Below, piece after piece: positions 1-8,048 of a stretch of 64,000 nucleotides of DNA. The position numbers and the translations under genes were made by a program. The DNA is from DASZZZ01 sp036260375 (GTDB lineage: Bacteria > Actinomycetota > CADDZG01 > WHSQ01): NCBI GenBank assembly GCA_036260375.1, contig DASZZZ010000018.1:1-64000 (forward strand), given 5' to 3'. Positions within the stretch are counted from its first letter, which is position 1. Each line of letters begins with the position of its first letter. The notes below the pieces were generated by a model that saw only the letters and a list, made by a program, of their open reading frames with translations, was not told where the DNA came from and made no database searches.

Positions 1-335
1 ATGCGGACCTCGCCCGCGCCGTAGTTGCCCGCGGGGATCGTCCCGGAGAACGAGCCGTACTCGAACGGGTGGTCCTCGACGTGCACCGCGAGGTGCGGCT
101 TCCCCTTCTTCAGCGGGAGGTTCTTCGGTACCGCCCACGAGACCAGCACCGGGACGTCGCCGTTGTACATCTCGAGGCGGAGGTCGAAGTGGAGCCGGCG
201 CGCGTGGTGCTGGTGGATGACGAACGCGCGGCCCGGCTTCGCCGCCCCCGGATCGACGTTGCCCGGCGTCGCGCGGCCCGCGGGCTCCGGAGTCGCGTCG
301 AACGAGCGCTTGTCGGCGTACGTGTCGCCCGCCAC
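1..335 (-). CDS. LigD-type 3'-phosphoesterase domain protein (C-terminal end outside window)
   Basis: The visible 111 residues match the 3'-phosphoesterase domain of bacterial LigD, which trims 3' ends during non-homologous end joining. Seen: FVIHQHHARRLHFDLRLE (residues 38-55), then SWAVPK, the AVHVEDHPFEYGSF stretch and IPAGNYGAGEV, all in family order; the His/Asp/Arg/Glu metal-site residues are present. The GTG start overlaps the TAG stop of the upstream acetyltransferase gene (TAGTG), so translation is probably coupled. The gene runs off the left edge, so it is unknown whether a ligase domain follows. A LigD-type polymerase is encoded separately at 3275-4264. Confidence 0.85.
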   Translation of the reverse strand, partial: MAGDTYADKRSFDATPEPAGRATPGNVDPGAAKPGRAFVIHQHHARRLHFDLRLEMYNGDVPVLVSWAVPKNLPLKKGKPHLAVHVEDHPFEYGSFSGTIPAGNYGAGEVR

Positions 336-880
336 TACGCCGTCCACTCCTCGGCCGTCACCGCGAACAGCACGTGGTCCTCCCACCGTCCCGCGATGCG
401 CAGGTAGCGGGGCGCGTAGCCCTCGCGCCGGAACCCGGCCTTTTCCACGACGCGCAGCGACGCCGCGTTCGAGGGCATGACGCCGGCCTGCACGCGGTGC
501 AGCCCCGCGTCGCGGAACGCGAACGTGACCGCGAGCCTGACCGCGTCGGTCGCATGGCCCTTGCCGTTGTGCTCGCGCCCGACGTAGTAGCCGAGGTTCG
601 CGTTGCACCACGACAGCCGCACGATCGACGTCAGCGCGACGCGCCCGACGAGCGTCGCCGACGCGTCGAAGATGCCGAACACGTACGACCGCCCGGCGCG
701 CGCGTCCTGCCGGCACGCCTCGACGTCGAAACGCTGGCCGTCGAGCGTGAAGTGACCGGGCGCGGGGACGGGCTCCCACGGACGGAAGAAGGCGCGGTTG
801 CGGACGCGCAACTCGAGCAGCTCCTCGGCGTCCGACGGCTGCAGCTCCCGGATCGACGTAGTCGTGGTCCGAAGGTCCAT
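335..880 (-). CDS. GNAT N-acetyltransferase, RimJ/RimL type
   Basis: A 181-residue protein with the layout of RimJ-like acetyltransferases: an N-terminal RELQPSDAEELLELRVRN segment, a GRVALTSI beta-strand, the acetyl-CoA-binding stretch YYVGREHNGKGHATDAVRLA (residues about 100-119) and the C-terminal NAASLRVVEKAGFRREG motif. These enzymes transfer acetyl groups to N-terminal or small-molecule amines; the substrate cannot be read from sequence. A TAGAAT -10-like box lies about 30 nt upstream on the same strand (917-912). Its stop codon overlaps the start of the phosphoesterase gene downstream. Confidence 0.85.
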   Translation of the reverse strand: MDLRTTTTSIRELQPSDAEELLELRVRNRAFFRPWEPVPAPGHFTLDGQRFDVEACRQDARAGRSYVFGIFDASATLVGRVALTSIVRLSWCNANLGYYVGREHNGKGHATDAVRLAVTFAFRDAGLHRVQAGVMPSNAASLRVVEKAGFRREGYAPRYLRIAGRWEDHVLFAVTAEEWTA

Positions 881-970
881 GTGTTTAGCGGGTGGGGGAC
901 GGGACCGGGCGATTCTAGGTGAGGCGCGGCGCTCCGTTACTGGCGGGTGGTGTCGGGGTAGTCACCTCGC

Positions 971-2113
971 ATGAAGGCCGTCGTGTGGCACGGCAAGGAG
1001 GACGTGCGGGTCGACGACGTCCCGGACCCGTCCATCCAGGAGCCGACGGACGCCGTCGTCCGTATCACGTCGACGGCGATCTGCGGCTCCGACCTCCACC
1101 TCTACTCCAAGCTCGGGCCGGTGATGAAAGAGGGCGACATCATCGGCCACGAGCCCATGGGCTACGTCGAGGAGGTCGGCCCCGACGTGCGTCACGTCGC
1201 GCCGGGCGACCGCGTCGTCGTGCCCTTCAACATCTCGTGCGGCCACTGCTACTTCTGCGACATCGAGATGTACTCGCAGTGCGAGACGACGCAGAACCCC
1301 AAGTACGGCAAGGGCGCGAGCCTGTTCGGATACACGCATCTCTACGGCGCGGTGCCGGGCGGCCAGGCCGAGTACCTGCGCGTCCCGCAGGCCCACTTCG
1401 GGCCGATCAAGGTCCCCGAGGGTCCGTCCGACCTTCGCTACCTCTACCTCTCCGACGTGCTGCCGACGGCGTGGCAGGGCGTCGTCTACGCCGACGTCCC
1501 GCGCGGCGGCACGCTCGGCGTGTGGGGGCTGGGGCCGATCGGGCAGATGTGCGCGCGCATCGCGCCGCATCTCGGCGCGGAGCGCGTCATCGGGGTCGAC
1601 TTCGTGCCCGAGCGGCTCGAGCTCGCGCGCCGGTGGGGCGTCGAGACCGTCGACGTCGCCGAGGTCGACGACGTGACCGAGGCGGTGCTCGGGATGACCG
1701 GGGGCCGGGGTGTCGACGGCGCGGTGGACGCGGTCGGCATGGAGGCCGACGGCTCGCTGTTCGACAAGGTGCTGATGACGCTCAAGATCCAGCCCGACCG
1801 CATGAAGGCGCTGCACAGCAGCATGAGCTGCATCCGCCGCGGCGGCGCGCTGTCGATCGTCGGCGTCTACACGGGACCGATGCACATGTTCCCGCTCGGC
1901 GACCTGTTCGACAAACAGATAACGCTGCGCATGGGCCAGGCGAACGTCCGGCGCTGGGTCGACGACATCATGCCGCTGCTCGACGACGACACCGACCCGC
2001 TCGGCGTCGAGTCGCTCGCGTCGCACGTCGTGCCGCTGTCGAAGGCGCCCGACGCGTACGCGATGTTCCAGGCCAAGGACGACCGCGCGATCAAGGTGGT
2101 GCTCCGGCCCTAG
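971..2113 (+). CDS. zinc-dependent alcohol dehydrogenase
   Basis: A 380-residue medium-chain dehydrogenase. The catalytic-zinc site is seen in AICGSDLH (Cys about 38) and GHEPMGYVEEVG (His about 60). The structural-zinc cysteines are in CGHCYFCDIEMYSQC. The NAD(P)-binding Rossmann motif is GVWGLGPIGQMCARIA near residue 180. It resembles the formaldehyde/threonine dehydrogenase-like branch used for small alcohols or aldehydes; the substrate is not determined. No Shine-Dalgarno sequence precedes the ATG, but TAGTCA ends six bases before it, so the message may be leaderless. Its TAG stop shares the tetranucleotide CTAG with the stop of the convergent DUF72 gene. Confidence 0.9.
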   Translation: MKAVVWHGKEDVRVDDVPDPSIQEPTDAVVRITSTAICGSDLHLYSKLGPVMKEGDIIGHEPMGYVEEVGPDVRHVAPGDRVVVPFNISCGHCYFCDIEMYSQCETTQNPKYGKGASLFGYTHLYGAVPGGQAEYLRVPQAHFGPIKVPEGPSDLRYLYLSDVLPTAWQGVVYADVPRGGTLGVWGLGPIGQMCARIAPHLGAERVIGVDFVPERLELARRWGVETVDVAEVDDVTEAVLGMTGGRGVDGAVDAVGMEADGSLFDKVLMTLKIQPDRMKALHSSMSCIRRGGALSIVGVYTGPMHMFPLGDLFDKQITLRMGQANVRRWVDDIMPLLDDDTDPLGVESLASHVVPLSKAPDAYAMFQAKDDRAIKVVLRP

Positions 2114-2829
2114 GCCGGCGCGCGGGTCTGCTCGTGGAGCCACGCGGCGAGCCCGACGCCGCCGTACGGGTCGCCCGCCGGGATGCCCTCGTGCTTCGCG
2201 AAGACGTAGACGTCGCGCGCGCGTGCCTCGGACGTCAGGAGCTCGAGCCAGCCGTCGCGCTCGCGCGCGCCGTAGCGCTCGGCGCGCAGGCGGACGTACG
2301 CACGAGGTCCGGGCGGGAGCGCGTCCGGCACGCGGCCCGCGGTCTCCGACACGCACACGGCGTGTCCGGCGCGCGCGAGCGCGTCCTCGACGCCGCGCCA
2401 CGAGTCGTTGCGGAACTCGAACGCGCACGGCAGCTCCGGCGGCAGCGCGCCGGTGAGCCCCTCGAGCGCGTCGTCGTCGCGCGCCCGGTACGGGGGAAAC
2501 TGCCACAGCACGACGCCGAGCTTGTCGCCGAGGTTCGACAGCGAACGCACGAACGCGGCGAGGAAGTCGTCGCCGGCGCGCGGCCACGCGCGCGCGTGCG
2601 TGAGGCGCCGGTGTGCCTTGGCGGCGAAGCGGAAGTCGTCGGGCACGGCGGCGGCCCAGCCGCGCAGCGTCTCGTCCGATTGCAGCCGGTAGAAGGTCGC
2701 GTTGACCTCGCACGCGCCGAGCGCGCGCGCGTAGTGCTCGAGGAAGCGCCGTTGCGGAAGGTCGGCGGGGTAGAACGCCGGCTTCCACTCGCGGTACGCG
2801 TAACCCGACGTGCCGACGTAGAGAGTCAC
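2110..2829 (-). CDS. DUF72 (YecE-like) protein
   Basis: A 239-residue protein of the DUF72/YecE family, a TIM-barrel-like family of unknown biochemical role. Seen: LYVGTSGYAYREWKPAFYP at the N-terminus, EVNATFYRLQ, FAAKAHRRLTH, LGVVLWQFPP, the conserved CAFEFRNDSW segment near residue 140, and YVRLRAERYG followed by DVYVFAKHE near the C-terminus. Length is usual for the family. It converges on the alcohol dehydrogenase gene; the two stop codons share four bases. Confidence 0.9.
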   Translation of the reverse strand: MTLYVGTSGYAYREWKPAFYPADLPQRRFLEHYARALGACEVNATFYRLQSDETLRGWAAAVPDDFRFAAKAHRRLTHARAWPRAGDDFLAAFVRSLSNLGDKLGVVLWQFPPYRARDDDALEGLTGALPPELPCAFEFRNDSWRGVEDALARAGHAVCVSETAGRVPDALPPGPRAYVRLRAERYGARERDGWLELLTSEARARDVYVFAKHEGIPAGDPYGGVGLAAWLHEQTRAPA

Positions 2830-2958
2830 GCGGGCGACACTAACGCCACCGTCGTGGCGCGCCGAAGGTTTGCCGCGACGCGCGCCTGGGAACGTCTGGC
2901 TCCAGCCGGTGCAGCAGCTGCCGGTCCGCTGGTGGAGAGAACGGACAAAGGGGGCAGC

Positions 2959-3222
2959 GTGGAGATCGTCTGGCTCATCCTGGTCGGCGCCGTCGTAGGC
3001 GTCCTCGCACGGCTGTTGCTGCCGGGCCGGGACCCGGTCGGCTTCATCGGCACAATCCTCGTCGGCATCGTCGGCGCGTTCCTCGGCTACTACCTGAGCG
3101 ACGTCCTGCCGGGCGACAACGAAGGAGTTCCGTGGATCGCTTCGATCATCTGCGCCATGATCCTGCTCTGGATCGCGCGCATGGTGATGGGGCGACGCCC
3201 CACGACACGCGACCGCGTCTGA
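2959..3222 (+). CDS. GlsB/YeaQ/YmgE-type small stress membrane protein
   Basis: An 87-residue hydrophobic protein with three predicted membrane segments: WLILVGAVVGVLARLLLPG, GFIGTILVGIVGAFLGYYL and IASIICAMILLWIARMV. The glycine-rich pattern is that of the transglycosylase-associated (GlsB/YeaQ) family, usually linked to envelope or general stress. The GTG start at 2959 is chosen because an AAAGGGGGC ribosome-binding site lies just upstream. A strong terminator follows. Confidence 0.85.
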   Translation: MEIVWLILVGAVVGVLARLLLPGRDPVGFIGTILVGIVGAFLGYYLSDVLPGDNEGVPWIASIICAMILLWIARMVMGRRPTTRDRV

Positions 3223-3239
3223 TCATCTAGACGTCACGA

Positions 3240-3270
3240 CACGAGCCCTCCGCACGCCGGAGGGCTCGTG
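3240..3270. terminator. bidirectional hairpin terminator
   Basis: A perfect 13-bp stem (3240-3252 paired with 3258-3270) with a 5-nt loop lies between the convergent ends of the small membrane protein gene and the LigD-type polymerase gene, so it can serve both transcripts. There is no T-tract, as is usual for terminators in high-G+C actinobacteria. Confidence 0.8.
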
Positions 3271-3274
3271 CGCG

Positions 3275-4264
3275 TCACGACCTGATCATGCGCGCCTTGC
3301 GCGGGCGCGCATCGAGGGTCTCGATCGCCGCGTCGAGCGACTGACCCGGCCCCCGCGCGACGGGCAGGAACGGGTCGCCCGCGTCGGCGACGCGCTCGAA
3401 CATCGTCTCGATCGTGAAGCGCGACGGATGCACGTCGTCGATCTCGTCCCACGAGAACGGCGTCGACGCAGTCGCGCCCGGCTCGGGCCGCAGCGAGTAC
3501 GCCGCCGCGATGTTCGCCCCCGCGCGATTCATGTTGACGTCGAGGAACACCTTGCCCGCCCGCTTGCGCGTCTCCCACTCGAGCGTGGTCGTCGACCTGT
3601 CGGCGGCGTGGACGAGGTCGGACACCGCACCGACGAAGCCGCGCACCATGTCGTAGTCGACGCGTCCGTCGAGGGGAACCATGATCTGCATCCCCGTCGC
3701 GCCCGACGTCTTCGGGTACGAGCGCAGCCCGAGCCGGTCGAGCACGACCTTGACGAGCAGCGCGACGTGCTTGACCTCGTCGAACGTGGCCGGCTCGAAC
3801 GGGTCGAGATCGAAGAACGCGTACGACGGGTGGTCCTGGTCGGCGCCGCGTCCGTGCAACGGATGGAACTCGATGCAGCCGAGGTTCACGACCCACAGCA
3901 CGTGGGCCGCGTCGGACACCGACAGGTACCGGATCGGGCGTCCTTCCTCCGACGGCACGACGTAGGTCGGCATCCAGTCCGGGGTGTGCGACGGGGCGTT
4001 CTTCTCGTAGAAGAACCCGCCGGTCGCGCCGTTCGGCATGCGCTTGAGCGTCAGCGGCCGCTCCTCGAGATGCGGAAGCATGACCGGCGAGATGTTGAAG
4101 TAGTACGTCAGGAGGTCCGCCTTCGTGTATCCCTCGTCCGGCCAGAACACCTTGGCCAGGTTCGACAGGCGGAGCGTGCGGTCGCCCGCGCGCGCGTACC
4201 AATGCTCGCCCCGCTTCTCGACCGGCAGCTCGACGGGGAACTCGACGGTTGTCGGCGTCGGCAT
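3275..4264 (-). CDS. LigD-type DNA polymerase/primase domain protein
   Basis: A stand-alone 329-residue protein matching the polymerase (PolDom/primase) domain of LigD, which fills gaps at double-strand breaks. Seen: RLSNLAKVFWPDEGYTKADLLTYY near the N-terminus, LTLKRMPNG and FFYEKNAPSHTPDW. The catalytic DLD in AFFDLDPFEP lies near residue 142. WETRKRAGKVFLDVNMNRAGANIAAAYSLRPEPGA corresponds to the C-terminal conserved block. The usual SGGKGxH nucleotide-binding motif reads SGATGMQ, so lysine and histidine are replaced. The start may instead be the ATG at 4282, six codons upstream. It is divergent from the DJ-1/PfpI gene. Confidence 0.85.
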   Translation of the reverse strand: MPTPTTVEFPVELPVEKRGEHWYARAGDRTLRLSNLAKVFWPDEGYTKADLLTYYFNISPVMLPHLEERPLTLKRMPNGATGGFFYEKNAPSHTPDWMPTYVVPSEEGRPIRYLSVSDAAHVLWVVNLGCIEFHPLHGRGADQDHPSYAFFDLDPFEPATFDEVKHVALLVKVVLDRLGLRSYPKTSGATGMQIMVPLDGRVDYDMVRGFVGAVSDLVHAADRSTTTLEWETRKRAGKVFLDVNMNRAGANIAAAYSLRPEPGATASTPFSWDEIDDVHPSRFTIETMFERVADAGDPFLPVARGPGQSLDAAIETLDARPRKARMIRS

Positions 4265-4327
4265 CGGGTAAGTAGACCTCATACCCCCGTCCGATGTGGC
4301 CGTCCTTCTGCGCGGAGGTGATGCGAC

Positions 4328-4846
4328 GTGGCGAAGGTTGCGTTCATAGTCGACGAGATGTTCGAGGACTCGGAGTTCCAGGTTCCGTACGAGCGCGTGC
4401 GCGACGCCGGGCACGACGCGGTGATCGTGGGCCTCGAGGCGAACAAGCCGCTCCAGGGCAAGAAGGGGAAGGTGTCGATCACGACCGACGTCGCGATCGA
4501 CGACGTCCGCCCCGACGAGTTCGACGCGCTCGTGATCCCGGGCGGGTACTCGCCCGACAAGATCCGCTCCAACGAGGGGATGGTCGCGATCACGCGCACG
4601 CTCGCGGAGACGGGCAAGCCCGTCGCGGCGATCTGCCACGCCGGCTGGATGCTCGCGGAGGCCGGCGTCGCGCGCGGCCGCACCGTGACGTCGTACCACT
4701 CCATCCGCACCGACCTCGTCAACGCGGGCGCCAACTGGGTCGACCAGGAGGTCGTGGAGGACGGGAACGTCATCACGTCGCGCACGCCCGACGACCTCGA
4801 GGCGTTCACCAAGGCGCTGCTGTCGCAGATCGAGCAGACGTCGTAG
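4328..4846 (+). CDS. DJ-1/PfpI family protein (class I glutamine amidotransferase-like)
   Basis: A 172-residue PfpI-type protein. Such proteins act as glyoxalase/deglycase-like stress enzymes or proteases; the true substrate is usually unclear. Seen: VAFIVDEMFEDSEFQVPYE at the N-terminus, the family motif IPGGYSPDKIR (residues about 77-87), the nucleophile elbow AICHAGWMLAEAG with the reactive Cys, and TSYHSIRTDLVNAGANWVDQ near the C-terminus. The GTG start is set by a GGAGGTG ribosome-binding site seven bases upstream. A strong hairpin follows the stop. Confidence 0.9.
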   Translation: MAKVAFIVDEMFEDSEFQVPYERVRDAGHDAVIVGLEANKPLQGKKGKVSITTDVAIDDVRPDEFDALVIPGGYSPDKIRSNEGMVAITRTLAETGKPVAAICHAGWMLAEAGVARGRTVTSYHSIRTDLVNAGANWVDQEVVEDGNVITSRTPDDLEAFTKALLSQIEQTS

Positions 4847-4870
4847 GCGACGACGCGCCGCCGTTTGTTT

Positions 4871-4898
4871 CGCGGGGCCCGCGCGAGCGGGCCCCGCG
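4871..4898. terminator. bidirectional hairpin terminator
   Basis: A perfect 12-bp G+C stem (4871-4882 with 4887-4898) closed by a GCGA tetraloop. It sits between the convergent PfpI-family and aquaporin genes. Confidence 0.75.
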
Positions 4899-4903
4899 CG
4901 CGT

Positions 4904-5941
4904 CTACAGCGTGCGCCGCGCCGGGTCCTGCTCGACGACGAGCACGTCGTCCTCGGGAGTAGCCGCTCCGGGCCGCGGCGCGGGCGCGACGCGCTCGAGC
5001 CCGGTGACGTTCTCGTACAGCAACGCCGCCGCGGTCGCGCCGAGCAGGGGGCCGAGCGCGTAGACGAACAGGTCGCCCCACGGGATGGCGCCGACGTCGA
5101 ACGCCAGCGACGCGGCGAACGGGCCGAGGCTCCGCGCGAAGTTCGCCGAGCCGCCGGTCGCGGCGCCCGTGACGAGCGCCCCGGCCGCGAGCGAAAGGCC
5201 GATGACGAGGCCCGACCAGCCCTTTGGCGCGCGGTGGTCGATCGCGACCGCCATGACGGCGGTGACGAGCACGAACGCGATGAGCGCCTCGGCGAGGATC
5301 GCCTGCCACTGGTTGACGCCGTCGGACACGACGGTCGCGCCGAACAGCACGTCGGTCCCCGCGAACGACGCGCCGTCGCTGCCGTAGACGCCGGCCACGA
5401 CGAACGCGCCGGCGATGCCACCGAGGCACTGCGCGACCCAGTACGGCGCGACGTCGCGCCACGCGAACCGGCGCGTGACCGCGAGGCCGAACGTCACCGC
5501 GGGGTTGAAGTGGCCGCCCGACACACCTCCGAACGCGTACACGAGCACCGCCAGCGTGAGCCCGAACGCGAGCGCGACCGCGAGCACGTCGCCGATGTCG
5601 CTCGAGAACAGCGGCTCGTAGAAGCTGCGCGCCTCCTCCGGATCCCTGCCGACGGCGGCAAGGCTCTGCACGACGCTCTCGACGCGCTGGAGCGCCCCGA
5701 GAGCGAGCACGGTCGCGGCCCCCGAGCCCACCGCGACCAGCACGAGGGTGCCGAGGAACTCCGCGCCGACGCGGCGACCCAGCGACGCAACGCCCGCGTC
5801 GCCGCGCCGGCCCGCGTCCGCCGCGAGGGCGTCGTCGGAGCGTGACCGCGCGCCGGGCGGATCGTCGGAGCGCGCGTCGCCGTCGTGGGGGCCGCGGCCC
5901 CCGTCGCGCGGAGGCAGCGGCCCGGCGTCGTAGGCGCTCAC
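4904..5941 (-). CDS. aquaporin/MIP family channel with altered second NPA motif
   Basis: A 345-residue major intrinsic protein. The first half-helix motif is canonical (GGHFNPAVTFG). The second reads GGSANFARSLGP, so NPA has become NFA (codons AAC TTC GCG). Six membrane spans can be traced between residues about 70 and 315. A 60-residue charged N-terminal extension and an acidic C-terminal tail are unusual. The GTG start overlaps the acs stop codon in GTGA, so it is translationally coupled to acetyl-CoA synthetase. This suggests a channel for water, glycerol or a small organic acid such as acetic acid; substrate choice is inference. Confidence 0.85.
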   Translation of the reverse strand: MSAYDAGPLPPRDGGRGPHDGDARSDDPPGARSRSDDALAADAGRRGDAGVASLGRRVGAEFLGTLVLVAVGSGAATVLALGALQRVESVVQSLAAVGRDPEEARSFYEPLFSSDIGDVLAVALAFGLTLAVLVYAFGGVSGGHFNPAVTFGLAVTRRFAWRDVAPYWVAQCLGGIAGAFVVAGVYGSDGASFAGTDVLFGATVVSDGVNQWQAILAEALIAFVLVTAVMAVAIDHRAPKGWSGLVIGLSLAAGALVTGAATGGSANFARSLGPFAASLAFDVGAIPWGDLFVYALGPLLGATAAALLYENVTGLERVAPAPRPGAATPEDDVLVVEQDPARRTL

Positions 5942-7908
5942 TCGTCGCGGCCTCGGAGCGTCTGCGCCTTCGTCTTGATCTCGTCGAGGATCGGGGCGTT
6001 CTGCAGCGTGGTGACGTCGCCGAGCTCGCGGCCCTCGGCGACGTCGCGCAGCAGGCGCCGCATGATCTTGCCCGAACGCGTCTTGGGGAGGTCGTCGGTG
6101 AACACGATGCTGTGGGGCCGCGCGATCTTGCCGATGACCTTGGCGACGTGCTCGCGGAGCTCCGCTATGAGGTCCTCGTCGCCGGTCACGTGACCCTTCG
6201 GGGTCACGAACGCGACGATCGACTCGCCCTCGCGCGGGTCCTGGCGCCCGACGACCGCGGCCTCGGCGACGTCGTGGTGGTCGACGAGCGCGGACTCGAC
6301 CTCGTAGGTCGAGATGCGATGGCCCGCGACGTTCATGACGTCGTCGACGCGGCCCAACAGCCAGAAGTAGCCGTCGTCGTCGAGCTTCGCGCCGTCGCCG
6401 GGGAAGTAGATCTCGTCGCCGTACTTGGAGAAGTACGTGTCGCGGTAGCGCTGGTCGTCGCCGTAGATCGTGCGGAACATGCTCGGGATCGGGCGCGTCA
6501 GCACGAGATAGCCACCGCCCCCGCGCCCCACGGGCCGGCCCGACTCGTCGAAGACGTCGGCGAAGACGCCCGGGTACGGCTTGGTCGCGGACCCGGGCTT
6601 GAGCGTCGTCACGCCGGGCAGCGCGCTGATCGCGATCGCCCCGGTCTCGGTCTGCCACCACGTGTCGACGACGGGCGTCCGGCCCCCGCCGACGAACTCC
6701 TGGTACCAGATCCACGCCTCGGGGTTGATCGGCTCGCCGACGCTGCCGAGCAGTCGCAGCGACGACAGATCGTGCTTCTGCGGGTACTCGGTGCCCCACT
6801 TCATGAACGTGCGTATCGCGGTCGGAGCGGTGTAGAGGATCGTCGCCCGGTACTCCTCGACGATCGACCACCACCGGTCCTTGTCGGGATAGTCGGGCGC
6901 GCCCTCGTAGAGGATCGACGTCACGCCGTTCGCGAGGGGGCCGTAGACGATGTACGAGTGTCCCGTCACCCAGCCGATGTCGGCGGCGCACCAGTACACG
7001 TCGTGATCGGGCTTGACGTCGAAGACGAGGTGGTGCGTCGACGCGACGCCGGTGAGGTAGCCGCCCGTCGTGTGCACGATGCCCTTCGGCTTACCGGTCG
7101 TGCCAGACGTGTAGAGGATGTACAGCATGTCCTCGGCGTCCATGGGCTCCGCGTCGCACTCGTGGCTCGCGGCGCCGACGAGCTCGTGGTAGTCGAGGTC
7201 GCGGCCCTCGGTCCATGCGACCTCCTCGTTGGTGCGCTTGACCACGAGCACGTGCTCGATCGACGGCGTCTGCTCGAGGGCCTGGTCTGCGTTCGCCTTG
7301 AGCGGAACCACCTGGCCGCGCCGGTACCCGCCGTCGGCCGTGATGAGCACCTTGGCCTCGGCGTCGTTGATGCGGTCGCGCAGCGACTCGGCGGAGAAGC
7401 CGCCGAAGACGACCGAGTGCGGCGCGCCGATGCGCGCGCACGCGAGCATCGCGGCGGGGAGCTGCGGGATCATCGGGAGGTAGACGGCGACGCGGTCGCC
7501 CTTGCGAACGCCGAGGTCCTTGAGGACGTTGGCGAGCCGGCAGACCTCCTCGTGAAGCGCGCCGTACGTGATCGACTGCTTCTCGCCCGGCTCGCCGACC
7601 CAGTAGTACGCGACGCGCTCGCCATGCTCCTCGAGATGGCGGTCGAGACAGTTGTACGACGCGTTCAGCTTGCCGCCGAGGAACCAGCGATGGTGCGGCG
7701 GGTCCAGCTCGCTGACCGTGTGCCAGCGCTCGAACCAGTGCAGCCGCTCCGCCTGCGACGCCCACCACGCGTCGGGGTCGTCGGCCGCCTCGAGGTAGAC
7801 GGAGTCGTCGCGCACGTTGGCCTGGCGCGTGAAGTCCTCCGGGGGGACGAACGTGCGGCGCTCCTCGAGGAGCGCCTCGATGGTCCGCTCGACGTCCTTG
7901 TCCGTCAT
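5938..7908 (-). CDS. acs: acetyl-CoA synthetase
   Basis: A 656-residue AMP-forming acetyl-CoA synthetase, full length for the family, which activates acetate to acetyl-CoA. Seen: the P-loop-like motif YILYTSGTTGKPKGIVHTTGG near residue 265, DTWWQTETGA near residue 414, the hinge YEVESALVDH, and the C-terminal PKTRSGKIMRR, whose lysine is the acetylation-controlled catalytic lysine in characterised enzymes. A GGAGGG ribosome-binding site precedes the ATG. It forms a two-gene operon with the aquaporin (4-nt overlap). It is divergent from fdhD. Confidence 0.95.
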   Translation of the reverse strand: MTDKDVERTIEALLEERRTFVPPEDFTRQANVRDDSVYLEAADDPDAWWASQAERLHWFERWHTVSELDPPHHRWFLGGKLNASYNCLDRHLEEHGERVAYYWVGEPGEKQSITYGALHEEVCRLANVLKDLGVRKGDRVAVYLPMIPQLPAAMLACARIGAPHSVVFGGFSAESLRDRINDAEAKVLITADGGYRRGQVVPLKANADQALEQTPSIEHVLVVKRTNEEVAWTEGRDLDYHELVGAASHECDAEPMDAEDMLYILYTSGTTGKPKGIVHTTGGYLTGVASTHHLVFDVKPDHDVYWCAADIGWVTGHSYIVYGPLANGVTSILYEGAPDYPDKDRWWSIVEEYRATILYTAPTAIRTFMKWGTEYPQKHDLSSLRLLGSVGEPINPEAWIWYQEFVGGGRTPVVDTWWQTETGAIAISALPGVTTLKPGSATKPYPGVFADVFDESGRPVGRGGGGYLVLTRPIPSMFRTIYGDDQRYRDTYFSKYGDEIYFPGDGAKLDDDGYFWLLGRVDDVMNVAGHRISTYEVESALVDHHDVAEAAVVGRQDPREGESIVAFVTPKGHVTGDEDLIAELREHVAKVIGKIARPHSIVFTDDLPKTRSGKIMRRLLRDVAEGRELGDVTTLQNAPILDEIKTKAQTLRGRDE

Positions 7909-8036
7909 CCGGCCCTCCCCTCGATCGCGCGCTGCGTCGCGGCGTGGAGCGCACGGCCGCGTGTGCCCGGCCCCCTCGGCCTGCGCTCCTTGGACTATTC
8001 CACAACTCGCGGCTCGAGGCGGGCCCCGCGCGGGGC

Positions 8037-8042
8037 CATAAT
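8037..8042 (+). promoter_or_regulatory. leaderless -10 box of fdhD
   Basis: CATAAT ends six bases before the ATG, so transcription should begin at or beside the start codon. No Shine-Dalgarno sequence is present. Confidence 0.5.
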
Positions 8043-8048
8043 CGCCCG

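Noticed and set aside
919..3222. A 767-codon open frame spanning the alcohol dehydrogenase and beyond
   Set aside because: It is a G+C-driven shadow of real genes; the protein is Arg/Ala-rich with no family features. Only its last 88 codons (2959-3222) are a real gene.
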